64,000 nucleotides of DNA from Gallionella sp. (GTDB lineage Bacteria > Pseudomonadota > Gammaproteobacteria > Burkholderiales > Gallionellaceae). The DNA lies in contig JAQTTY010000010.1 of the NCBI GenBank assembly GCA_028710525.1, positions 62,001 to 126,000 on the forward strand. Direction: 5' to 3'. A model generated the notes under the pieces. That model saw only the letters and a list, made by a program, of their open reading frames with translations. It made no database searches and was not told where the DNA came from. Shown here in pieces: positions 27,901 through 35,684 of the stretch. The position numbers and the translations under genes are program-made. How positions within the stretch are numbered: the first letter of the stretch is position 1; each line of letters begins with the position of its first letter.

Positions 27901-28556
27901 AACACGTCTCCTTTGGGGATACGGGTGGGCTTACTGGAGTCATAACGTGGGTTGAGCCAAACGATGAGCGAGGCATAGCCCTTGCTATCGTGGTCCTCGG
28001 GAATGTAGTCGGGCACGGTACCGCAGAAATTGAAACCCTCGTGCAGTTGGAAGCTCAGCACAGTGTCGTGTATATCGCCCCACACTACCTTCTGTGCATA
28101 TAAATCAACCGGCATCTGATCGGCATACAGATGGTAGCCGGGCAATCTACCGCAGGCCATGATGCGTTTCAGATTGAGCCGTTTGCATAACTTGCGCCGC
28201 GCGCGATACAGCGCATGTCCTATACCCGCGCCGCGCAGATGCGGATGCACGAACACCTCTGCACCATATAGTGTGCGCCCCTGCGGATTATGAGTATCGA
28301 AACTACCGTGGGCGGTGATCTCTTTCCAGTTGTGTCCTTCCAGCCACTCGTCCCACAACACCACCAGCGCGCTAGCCGCGCCGACCAATTCACCATCGCG
28401 TTCGGCGACGATCTGGCCTTGCGGGAAGACCTCCAGTTGATGCGCCAACAGGTCTTTACGCCAAGATGGTATCTCGGGATAGACGCGCCGTTGCAATTCG
28501 ACCAGCGGCTTGATATCGGTGCTGCGGGTATGACGAACGATGATCTTCTGCTTCAT
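27897..28556 (-). CDS. GNAT-family acetyltransferase
   Basis: A 219-residue protein. The acetyl-CoA-binding core is AEVFVHPHLRGAGIGHALYR, with the R-G-x-G-I-G motif at about residues 108-113. Upstream strands contain IVAERDGELVGAASALVV, typical of the GNAT N-terminal half. It probably acetylates a small amine or peptide; the acceptor is unknown. It overlaps the nitrilase-family hydrolase gene by 4 nt and starts at the ATG at 28556. The C-terminus ends with a basic tail after a stretch of aromatic residues. No broken feature is seen. Confidence 0.85.
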   Translation of the reverse strand: MKQKIIVRHTRSTDIKPLVELQRRVYPEIPSWRKDLLAHQLEVFPQGQIVAERDGELVGAASALVVLWDEWLEGHNWKEITAHGSFDTHNPQGRTLYGAEVFVHPHLRGAGIGHALYRARRKLCKRLNLKRIMACGRLPGYHLYADQMPVDLYAQKVVWGDIHDTVLSFQLHEGFNFCGTVPDYIPEDHDSKGYASLIVWLNPRYDSSKPTRIPKGDVL

Positions 28557-28653
28557 GATGCATCCCCTTTCACGACTCAGGAAACAACACGCTAAGGACT
28601 CACAGTCTAACGCTTAGCCTCGCCACACGTAACCCTGTATTGACTACAACGAC

Positions 28654-29004
28654 TCATTGCTTCTCGATATGGGTGATGCTCCACTTCTTGCCATCCAGTT
28701 GCTGCAAGTCAAACTTCACGCTTTCTCCAGCTTTGATTTCATGCGGCAACTCACCTTGCAAACCGAACCACATGGTCATGGGGGGCCACTTCAAGGAAGG
28801 AATGGCTTCATGCGCGATTTGCACTTTGTGTGCCTTCTCGTTCACCGCCTTGATCACACCCACACCCTGATGCTGAGTGCTAGCATCCTTAGACATCGCC
28901 ATCTGGTGTTGCGCCATATCGTGATGGTGTTCCTGCATCTCGGCGTGTGCCGCGCCGCTGGCTGCAAATAGGGCTAAAGCTGCATATAGGGAGATCGTTT
29001 TCAT
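28654..29004 (-). CDS. cusF: CusF-like periplasmic copper-binding protein
   Basis: A 116-residue protein with signal peptide (MKTISLYAALALFAASGAAHA, cleavage after AHA) and a Met/His-rich stretch (EHHHDMAQHQMAMSKD). The CusF fold follows, with the metal-site residues His in IAHEAIPSL, Trp in LKWPPMTMWF and two Met. CusF delivers Cu(I)/Ag(I) to the CusCBA pump. The start at 29004 is preceded by AGGA; earlier starts in frame are TTG and ATG with poorer fit. The gene follows cusA by 11 bp and is the last of the cus operon. A second CusF domain is fused to CusB. Confidence 0.92.
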   Translation of the reverse strand: MKTISLYAALALFAASGAAHAEMQEHHHDMAQHQMAMSKDASTQHQGVGVIKAVNEKAHKVQIAHEAIPSLKWPPMTMWFGLQGELPHEIKAGESVKFDLQQLDGKKWSITHIEKQ

Positions 29005-29015
29005 ATTCATTCCTA

Positions 29016-32000
29016 TCAAAGTTGATGGGGTGCTGTCGTGCTACCCGCTGTTGTAACACCACCGGTGTCAGTCGCGAGTTTGCGCTGTTTTATCAGCGCA
29101 TAGATGACGGGAATGACCAACAGGGTCAACACCGCTGAAGACACCATGCCGCCCACCATGGGCGCGGCGATACGACGCATCACTTCCGAGCCTGTGCCAC
29201 TGCTCCACAGGATAGGAAGCAGTCCAGCCATGATGGCCACCACCGTCATCATCTTGGGGCGCACACGCTCCACAGTGCCTTCCATGATGGCATCGTAAAG
29301 ATCAGCGCGACTCGGGAGCCGCGCGGCGTTTGCCCCCTCTCCCTCCGGGGGAGGGTTGGGGTGGGGGTAGTTTGCACATTCCGCTATTTTTTCCTGCCAA
29401 GCTTTCTCCAGATAGATCAGCATCACCACACCCGTCTCGGCCGCCACACCGGCTAGCGCGATGAAGCCCACCGCCACTGCCACGCTCAGGTTGTAGTCCA
29501 GCAACCACAATAGCCACACTCCACCAACCAGTGCAAACGGCACCGACAACATCACCACCAGCGACTCAGTGACTTTTTGGAAGTTCAGGTAGAGCAACAA
29601 AAAGATAATCAGCAAAGTGATAGGAATGACGATCTTCATCTTTGCCGCAGCGCGTTCCATATATTCGAACTGGCCGCTCCAAGTTGCGTAATAGCCGGGG
29701 GGAAACTTCACTTGTGAACTCACCGCTTTACGTGCTTCGTTCACATATGAGCCGATGTCGCGATCTCGGATGTCCACGTAGATATAGGCCGAGAGCAATG
29801 CGTTCTCGGTGCGTATAGCCGGCGCGCCCTTGCTGATACCGATATGCGCGAGTTGACCTAGTGGGATCATCGCGCCATCCGGCGTGGTGACCAAAACTTC
29901 GCGTGCGATCTGCTCTGGTGTGCTGCGCAGGTCACGTGGATAACGCACGTTCACGCCAAAGCGTTCCAGTCCTTCGACGGTGGTGGTGACGTTCTCGCCA
30001 CCTAGCGCAGTGGCAATCACATCCTGCACCTCGCCCACTGACAAGCCATAGCGTGCCAACGCTAAACGATCAGGCTCGATGTTGAGGTAGTACCCCCCGG
30101 TGATGCGCTCAGCATAAGCACTGGTGGTACCGGGCACTTTGCGCACCACCGCCTCGATCTGTTTGGCCAACACCTCCATCTCATCCAAGTCCTTGCCGAA
30201 TACCTTGATGCCGATGGGTGTGCGTATGCCGGTGGAAAGCATATCGATACGTGCTTTGATGGGCATAGTCCACGAGTTTGCCACACCAGGGAACTGCAAA
30301 GCCTTGTCCATCTCGGCGATGAGCTTGTCGGTATCCAAACCGGGACGCCAATCCTCTTGCGGTTTGAGGTTGATGACAGTCTCGAACATCTCCAGTGGTG
30401 CCGGATCGGTGGCGGTCTGTGCACGACCTGCTTTGCCATATACCGATGCGACCTCGGGAAAACTCTTGATGATCTTGTTCTGGGTCTGCAACAACTCAGC
30501 CGCCTTGGTCACTGACATACCGGGCAAGGAGGCGGGCATATAGAACAGCGTACCTTCGTTCAAGGTGGGCATGAATTCGCTGCCCAACTTCAACGCCGGA
30601 TAGACACTCACAGACAAGACCAGTGCAGCCACGACGATAGTGACTTTTTTGTTGCGTAGCACTGCGGCGATCATCGGACGATAAGCCGCGATCATCCAAC
30701 GGTTGAGTGGGTTCTCCGCCTCGGATCTGATCTTGCCGCGTATGAACAACAGCATCAGCACCGGCACCAGCGTCACCGACAACAAGGCCGCCCCCGCCAT
30801 GGCGAAGGTCTTGGTGTAGGCCAACGGTGCGAACAAGCGACCTTCCTGTGCCTCCAAAGTAAACACTGGCAAGAACGACACCGTGATGATGAGCAGCGAG
30901 AAGAACAACGAAGGACCGACCTCTTTGCACGCGGCGAGGATGGCTGCGGCACGAAGATTAAAGCTCGTCGTGCCGCTCCCTCCCCCTTGCAGGGGGAGGG
31001 CTAGGGAGGAGGTAGAAATATTGACATTATCCGCATCAACCCCCATCCCAACCTTCCCCCTGCTAGGGGGAAGGAGTGTTGTACTGGCAGAGTGTTCCAA
31101 GCGCTCCAGATGCTTATGCGCGTTCTCTATCATCACAATAGCCGCGTCCACCATCGCACCGATGGCGATGGCGATACCGCCCAGACTCATGATGTTGGAG
31201 TTCAGGCCCAGCGCACGCATGGCGATAAAGGCCATCAGAACGCCTATGGGCAGCATCACGATAGCGACCAGTGCGCTGCGCACATGCATCAGGAACACCA
31301 TGCACACCAAGGCCACGATGATGCCCTCCTCTAGCAGCGTGTGCTTGAGCGTATCGATTGCTTTGTGTATCAACTCGGAACGGTCATACACCGCCTTGAT
31401 GCTCACCCCATCGGGCAAACCGGGCGTGATCTCGGCGATCTTGTCCTTGATGTTCTGTATCACTTCCAGCGCGTTCTGCCCGTAGCGCGCCACGGCGATG
31501 CCGGACACCACTTCGCCTTCGCCGTTAAGATCGGCGATGCCACGTCGCTCATCGGGGCCGAGCTCAACGCGAGCGATATCACGCAGCAACACCGGCGTGC
31601 CACGCTCAGATTTCACCACCAGATTCTCTATGTCGTTCACACCGTGCAGATAGCCTTTACTGCGCACCATGTACTCAGTCTCTGCCATCTCCACTACGCG
31701 CCCACCAACATCACGATTGGAATCGCGTATCACCTGCGACACCTTGCTTAAAGGGATGCCATAGGCGCGCAGCTTCACCGGATCTACCGTTACCTGATAT
31801 TGCTGCACGAAGCCACCTATGGAAGCGACTTCAGCCACGCCATGCGCTTTGCTGAGTTGATAGCGCAGATACCAGTCCTGCATGGTGCGTAATTGCGCGA
31901 GATTATGCTTATCGCTCAGTACCGCATATTGATAGACCCAACCCACACCAGTGGCGTCCGGCCCCAGTTGCGGCGAGACATTTTTCGGTAGGCTGCCGGC

Positions 32001-32351
32001 GATGCTATTGAGATATTCCAAGACGCGAGAACGGGCCCAATAGATGTCGGTGCCATCCTCGAAGATCACATAGACGAAGGATGCACCAAAGAATGAAAAG
32101 CCGCGCACGACCTTGGACTTGGGCACGGACAACATCGCCGTAGTAAGCGGATAGGTAACTTGATCTTCCACCACTTGCGGGGCTTGTCCCGAGTATTCGG
32201 TATAGACGATGACCTGCACGTCAGATAGATCGGGCAATGCATCCAGCGGTGTTTTGGCCAGCGCATAGAGGCCAGCCAAGGTGATGAACAGTGTGGCGAG
32301 CAACACCAAGAATCGGTTACGTGCCGACCATACGATGATCTTGGCTAGCAT
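29016..32351 (-). CDS. cusA: Copper/silver efflux RND pump CusA, with two repeat-encoded inserts
   Basis: A 1111-residue heavy-metal RND transporter, about 60 residues longer than the 1047 of E. coli CusA. N-terminal TM1, two large periplasmic domains and TM2-12 are recognisable. The methionine-relay segments are present: LPGMSVTKAAELLQTQ, WTMPIKARIDMLSTGIR, and the TM4 charged motif IAIGAMVDAAIVMIENAHK. It exports Cu(I)/Ag(I) using the proton gradient. The excess length is explained by two in-frame palindromic repeats, at residues about 427-459 and 995-1007. Both lie in cytoplasmic loops after TM4 and TM10, equivalent in the two halves. The ATG is 1 nt after the cusB stop. Function is probably retained, but that is inference. 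Confidence 0.94.
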   Translation of the reverse strand: MLAKIIVWSARNRFLVLLATLFITLAGLYALAKTPLDALPDLSDVQVIVYTEYSGQAPQVVEDQVTYPLTTAMLSVPKSKVVRGFSFFGASFVYVIFEDGTDIYWARSRVLEYLNSIAGSLPKNVSPQLGPDATGVGWVYQYAVLSDKHNLAQLRTMQDWYLRYQLSKAHGVAEVASIGGFVQQYQVTVDPVKLRAYGIPLSKVSQVIRDSNRDVGGRVVEMAETEYMVRSKGYLHGVNDIENLVVKSERGTPVLLRDIARVELGPDERRGIADLNGEGEVVSGIAVARYGQNALEVIQNIKDKIAEITPGLPDGVSIKAVYDRSELIHKAIDTLKHTLLEEGIIVALVCMVFLMHVRSALVAIVMLPIGVLMAFIAMRALGLNSNIMSLGGIAIAIGAMVDAAIVMIENAHKHLERLEHSASTTLLPPSRGKVGMGVDADNVNISTSSLALPLQGGGSGTTSFNLRAAAILAACKEVGPSLFFSLLIITVSFLPVFTLEAQEGRLFAPLAYTKTFAMAGAALLSVTLVPVLMLLFIRGKIRSEAENPLNRWMIAAYRPMIAAVLRNKKVTIVVAALVLSVSVYPALKLGSEFMPTLNEGTLFYMPASLPGMSVTKAAELLQTQNKIIKSFPEVASVYGKAGRAQTATDPAPLEMFETVINLKPQEDWRPGLDTDKLIAEMDKALQFPGVANSWTMPIKARIDMLSTGIRTPIGIKVFGKDLDEMEVLAKQIEAVVRKVPGTTSAYAERITGGYYLNIEPDRLALARYGLSVGEVQDVIATALGGENVTTTVEGLERFGVNVRYPRDLRSTPEQIAREVLVTTPDGAMIPLGQLAHIGISKGAPAIRTENALLSAYIYVDIRDRDIGSYVNEARKAVSSQVKFPPGYYATWSGQFEYMERAAAKMKIVIPITLLIIFLLLYLNFQKVTESLVVMLSVPFALVGGVWLLWLLDYNLSVAVAVGFIALAGVAAETGVVMLIYLEKAWQEKIAECANYPHPNPPPEGEGANAARLPSRADLYDAIMEGTVERVRPKMMTVVAIMAGLLPILWSSGTGSEVMRRIAAPMVGGMVSSAVLTLLVIPVIYALIKQRKLATDTGGVTTAGSTTAPHQL
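29332..29370. repeat. Palindromic repeat unit inside cusA (copy A)
   Basis: CCCTCC-GGG-GGAGGG hairpin followed by the tail TTGGGGTGGGGGTAG. It is read in frame within cusA as part of the segment NYPHPNPPPEGEGANAARLP. The same hairpin-plus-tail unit occurs at 30978-31074, 56935-57052 and 60740-60825. Confidence 0.85.
30978..31074. repeat. Paired palindromic repeat units inside cusA (copy B)
   Basis: Two hairpins with tails facing each other: CCCTCCCCCT-TGC-AGGGGGAGGG at 30978-31000 and CCTTCCCCCT-GCT-AGGGGGAAGG at 31052-31074, each stem 10 bp and perfect. Tails CTAGGGAGGAGGTAG and the reverse of TTGGGATGGGGGTTGA lie between them. The whole unit is in frame in cusA. Confidence 0.88.
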
Positions 32352-32352
32352 C

Positions 32353-33876
32353 TCAATATCCCCCATGCTGCGCTTGCAGCTTGGTGATGACCCATACGCC
32401 CGGTTCACGCTCTACAATCTCGAAATCGATGGCGGCCTCAGGTTTGATACCCACGACCAAAGATGAATTTTCCAACTCAAAATCCATAGTCATACCAGGC
32501 CATCCCAAAGACTGTATCGCCTCATGGGTGATGCTCACCGTACCATCTTCGTTGATGGCATCCAGTGTGCCGTGCGCCTGATGTCCAACCGACTTGCTCT
32601 TCATGGTTTGGACAACTGGCGCGACTATTTCAGCAGGTATAGCCGCCGTCATGCCACTCAATGCAGCCTTTAGATTGCTCTCCGCATCGATCAAAAAGTT
32701 GGCCGAGGTCACCACCTGCTCTCCCTCGCTCACTCCGGACAGCACTTGTACATAACCATCACCGTGCTGCCCTAGGCTCACCGTACGGGGCTCGAAGCGC
32801 CCTTCGGCAAGACGCACCAACACCACTTGGCGTTTGCCACTGTCTATCACGGCAGAGTCAGGCACGGCCAATACCTTGCCGCTTGCCGCTGATGGCAATA
32901 CCGCATGAGCGTACATAGCAGGCTTGAGCAGACCTTGTGCATTCGCAATCGCGATCCGAACTTGTACGGTACGAGTCGCGCTATTCAGCGTGGGATAGAT
33001 GAAGTCCACCTTGCCATCGAATTCCTGAGCGGGATAAGCGTCCACCTGTACTCGTGCGTGTGAGCCAACTTTAACTTTAGCGATGTCCTGCTCATTGACT
33101 TCGGCGATGACCCACAAAGAAGAAAGGTCAGCGATCTGATACAACACCTCGCCTTGCATAAAGCGCATGCCATCCACCGCCTTTTTCTCCAGCACGATGC
33201 CACTGGCCGGTGCCCGGAAGGTCACGCGCGGCTGCCCCTTAGTCGAGCTGCTCGGTAGGTCGCTGATATCCCAGTTGCGCAGACGGTCGCGACTGGATTG
33301 CACGAGTCGGCTCATACTGGCTTGTGCCTCAGCATCCGCATCCTTCATCGCCATCAGTCCCTGCACTGCCAACTCATGTTCGCGCTGGGCTGAGACCAGT
33401 TCAGGGCTATACACATCTAGCAAAGGCTGTCCTTTTGTGACGCTCTGACCTGTGGTGTTCACGTAGAGTTTTTCCACCCAACCAGCAAACTTGGGCGCGA
33501 TGGTATAGGTTAGACGTTCGTTGACCTCTATCCGTCCGGTTACACGCAAGCTGCTGCCCAATTCTCGCAGTGCGGCTGCTTCGCTCTTGACGCCCAGCTT
33601 CTGCACTTTGTCGACACTGATGCTGAGCTGGCCTGCTGCTGTTTCTTCGCCGTCGTAGACCGCCACATAATCCATACCCATAGAGTCCTTCTTGGGCACG
33701 GGTGAGGTATCGGGTAAACCCATGGGATTACGGTAATACAAAAGCTTGCGTTCAGCTTTCGCAGCAGTACTGCTAGCCTGCACCGCGACTTGCGACTGGC
33801 TGCCGAGCCAATACGCGCCGCTGCCCACTAAGGTCAGTACAGCGAGACCCAGTGCGATTTTGATCAGCTTGTTCAT
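32353..33876 (-). CDS. cusB: CusB-like efflux adaptor with C-terminal CusF domain
   Basis: A 507-residue periplasmic adaptor. An N-terminal membrane anchor (about 4-24) comes first, followed by a heavy-metal-binding segment (LYYRNPMGLPDTSPVPKKDSMG). The barrel-sandwich, lipoyl-like and beta-barrel parts follow (about 110-410), typical of RND adaptors. The last about 80 residues (HGTLDAINEDGTVSITHEAI, then LGWPGMTMDFEL) are a CusF-type copper-binding domain, so CusB and a CusF-like chaperone are fused here while a free CusF is also encoded. It overlaps cusC by 4 nt (ATGA) and ends 1 nt before cusA. GGGAG precedes the ATG. Confidence 0.93.
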   Translation of the reverse strand: MNKLIKIALGLAVLTLVGSGAYWLGSQSQVAVQASSTAAKAERKLLYYRNPMGLPDTSPVPKKDSMGMDYVAVYDGEETAAGQLSISVDKVQKLGVKSEAAALRELGSSLRVTGRIEVNERLTYTIAPKFAGWVEKLYVNTTGQSVTKGQPLLDVYSPELVSAQREHELAVQGLMAMKDADAEAQASMSRLVQSSRDRLRNWDISDLPSSSTKGQPRVTFRAPASGIVLEKKAVDGMRFMQGEVLYQIADLSSLWVIAEVNEQDIAKVKVGSHARVQVDAYPAQEFDGKVDFIYPTLNSATRTVQVRIAIANAQGLLKPAMYAHAVLPSAASGKVLAVPDSAVIDSGKRQVVLVRLAEGRFEPRTVSLGQHGDGYVQVLSGVSEGEQVVTSANFLIDAESNLKAALSGMTAAIPAEIVAPVVQTMKSKSVGHQAHGTLDAINEDGTVSITHEAIQSLGWPGMTMDFELENSSLVVGIKPEAAIDFEIVEREPGVWVITKLQAQHGGY

Positions 33877-35135
33877 AGTGAATCTCCCAATAATGTTTCT
33901 ATGTCAGCCAAGCGCAAACGCATATCGGTCTGTGCCTGTAGTTGCTGCTGCTTGGCTTTGAGTATCTGTTTCTGCGCGTCGATGAGGGTGGCGAATTCCA
34001 CTTTGCCGGTCTCGTATCCGGCTAAGCCGGACTGATAGGTCAACTCGGCCTGTGGCAACAATCGCGTGGCAATTAGCGACTCGGTCTGACGCGCTGACTC
34101 CAATGCCGCTAGGTTCACGGTAAGCTCAAACTGGGTCTTGTCTAGCACCGCTTGTTTACGTGCATCGCTAGCGAAAAGTTGCGCCTCGGCTTCACTCTCT
34201 TTGGAGCGACGTGCAGATTGCTGCAGGGGAATATTAAACTCGACCATCATGTCCCATTGTTTGACCGTGCTACCGGTCTGAGTCGGTGCGACGCCTAGGA
34301 TGAAGCCAGGGTATCTGTCCTTGTAAGCGAGGTCGCGACGTTTCTCGGCAGTCAGGCTATCGGCCTCGGCGATGCGCAGTTGCGGGTTCTGGGCACGCAA
34401 CCGCTCAAGCAAAGCATCTTCATCCAGTTTAGCGGCGGGTGGCATGGCGGGAAGTTGTTGCGGATCGGCGAGAGGCGCATTCGCAGGGCGCGACAATAGC
34501 GCGTTCAGTCTGGCATAGGCATGGTGACCCTCTTCCTGCAGCGCAATCAACTCACTACGCAACATGGTCTTCTCCACCTGCACACGTATCACATCTTGCT
34601 GCGTGCCTAAGCCATTCGCATAGCGGGTCTGCGCGATGCTCTCCAAACTATCCAGCAGACTCATCGTCTCTAGCGCCAAACGCTCGCTGGCATTGGCGTA
34701 ATAGTGCATGACATAAGTCGTCTTAATACGGCCAGCTAGCTCAGACCATGTCGCCGCGACACGACCATCGGCTTGTGCCACTTGGGCGCTGGCGACCTCG
34801 CGTTGCAGGTCGCGCTTGCCGAACCAAGGCACGCTCTGCATCAACAGATAACGCGTCCCGCCTCCACTTTGACCGGGCAAGAGATTCGGGCCGGTCGTGC
34901 CGCGCTTGGTGATATCCATAAACTCGGTACGCAACACCGGATCGGGCAGCGCATCGGCGGTATCGCTACGCTGCAGTGCTGCGGTGGCCTCATAGCGGTT
35001 CGCCGACAACTCTGGGTTGTGCTCACGCGCGTAAGCAAGCAAACCGTTGAGGTCGCTACCCAAGGGCTGCTCAGCACGTGCTGGGCTGTACGCCAGGACG
35101 CCGATTAAGGTAATAAATAATAAAGCTGATCTCAT
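33873..35135 (-). CDS. cusC: Outer-membrane efflux channel of the Cus system (TolC family)
   Basis: A 420-residue protein with signal peptide (MRSALLFITLIGVLAYSPARA). Two outer-membrane efflux protein repeats of long helices follow, as in CusC/CzcC: LDSLESIAQTRYANGLGTQQDV and the second repeat ending GLAGYETGKVEFATLIDAQK. It forms the outer-membrane exit duct for the CusBA pump. No lipobox Cys is apparent at the signal peptide end, unlike E. coli CusC, so it is probably not lipidated. It is translationally coupled to cusB and starts 105 bp after the stop of the Met/Cys-rich gene. Confidence 0.92.
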   Translation of the reverse strand: MRSALLFITLIGVLAYSPARAEQPLGSDLNGLLAYAREHNPELSANRYEATAALQRSDTADALPDPVLRTEFMDITKRGTTGPNLLPGQSGGGTRYLLMQSVPWFGKRDLQREVASAQVAQADGRVAATWSELAGRIKTTYVMHYYANASERLALETMSLLDSLESIAQTRYANGLGTQQDVIRVQVEKTMLRSELIALQEEGHHAYARLNALLSRPANAPLADPQQLPAMPPAAKLDEDALLERLRAQNPQLRIAEADSLTAEKRRDLAYKDRYPGFILGVAPTQTGSTVKQWDMMVEFNIPLQQSARRSKESEAEAQLFASDARKQAVLDKTQFELTVNLAALESARQTESLIATRLLPQAELTYQSGLAGYETGKVEFATLIDAQKQILKAKQQQLQAQTDMRLRLADIETLLGDSL

Positions 35136-35240
35136 TTTCCATATCCGATGATGTTGCGATTTGGACGGGACAGTCGCAAAGACTGCCGCCTAGGCGGAAC
35201 GAAATCAGACTATAGAAACAACAGACGGACTCGTCCCGCG

Positions 35241-35630
35241 TTAGATACGGGCGAGGGGAGGTGGCAGCAAAGGTGCCGAAGATACGGAGAGGTAAGAGAC
35301 TAGGTAAGGCGTGAAATCGCGAGCGGAAACTTGCACAGCGTGCAACGACAATGAGGGTACGGCAAGATAGGCGGTACACGCCAGATGGCACACGGCACAG
35401 CTGTTACAAGTCGGCGCATTCTCATCTGTATAGCCCGACATGGCATGCATATCGCCCATATCCATGGACGACATATCCATATCGGCCATCTGCATGGATT
35501 CGTCCTGACAGTGCCCTGCAGGCACTTGCATGATGATAGAGCTCGCCAAGGCACTGCCACTGAACAGCGGCAGCCAGATGGCAAACAATACAGCGATGAT
35601 CTTTTTAGAAAAGTGCGACATGAGGTGCAT
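35241..35630 (-). CDS. Small Met/Cys-rich secreted protein at head of cus operon
   Basis: A 129-residue protein with signal peptide (about 1-30, IIAVLFAIWLPLFSGSALA). A Met/Asp/His-rich segment follows (MQMADMDMSSMDMGDMHAMSG), then a cysteine cluster CNSCAVCHLAC. Such residues suggest copper or silver binding, a feature of small proteins preceding cus genes in betaproteobacteria. The CAVCH in the cluster is formally a haem motif, but it is within a four-cysteine knot and the protein is short, so metal binding is preferred. No Shine-Dalgarno is obvious before the ATG. I cannot name a family with certainty. Confidence 0.7.
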   Translation of the reverse strand: MHLMSHFSKKIIAVLFAIWLPLFSGSALASSIIMQVPAGHCQDESMQMADMDMSSMDMGDMHAMSGYTDENAPTCNSCAVCHLACTAYLAVPSLSLHAVQVSARDFTPYLVSYLSVSSAPLLPPPLARI

Positions 35631-35684
35631 TGTTGTTTATATGATCGAGCACTGTCAAATCTGATTTTTTAACAGTAAGTTGCG

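Noticed and set aside
30978..31074. CRISPR or transposon explanation for the G/C-rich palindromes
   Set aside because: Units are inverted pairs without regular spacers, and no transposase or Cas gene is in the window.
35380..35430. CAVCH as haem c site in the Met/Cys-rich protein
   Set aside because: It is part of a cluster of four Cys in a short metal-binding-type protein with no cytochrome fold.
35631..35684. Sigma-70 promoter for the cus operon with TTGACA and TATAAA
   Set aside because: The two boxes are only 11 nt apart, too close for a working sigma-70 promoter; a MerR-type promoter would need about 19.
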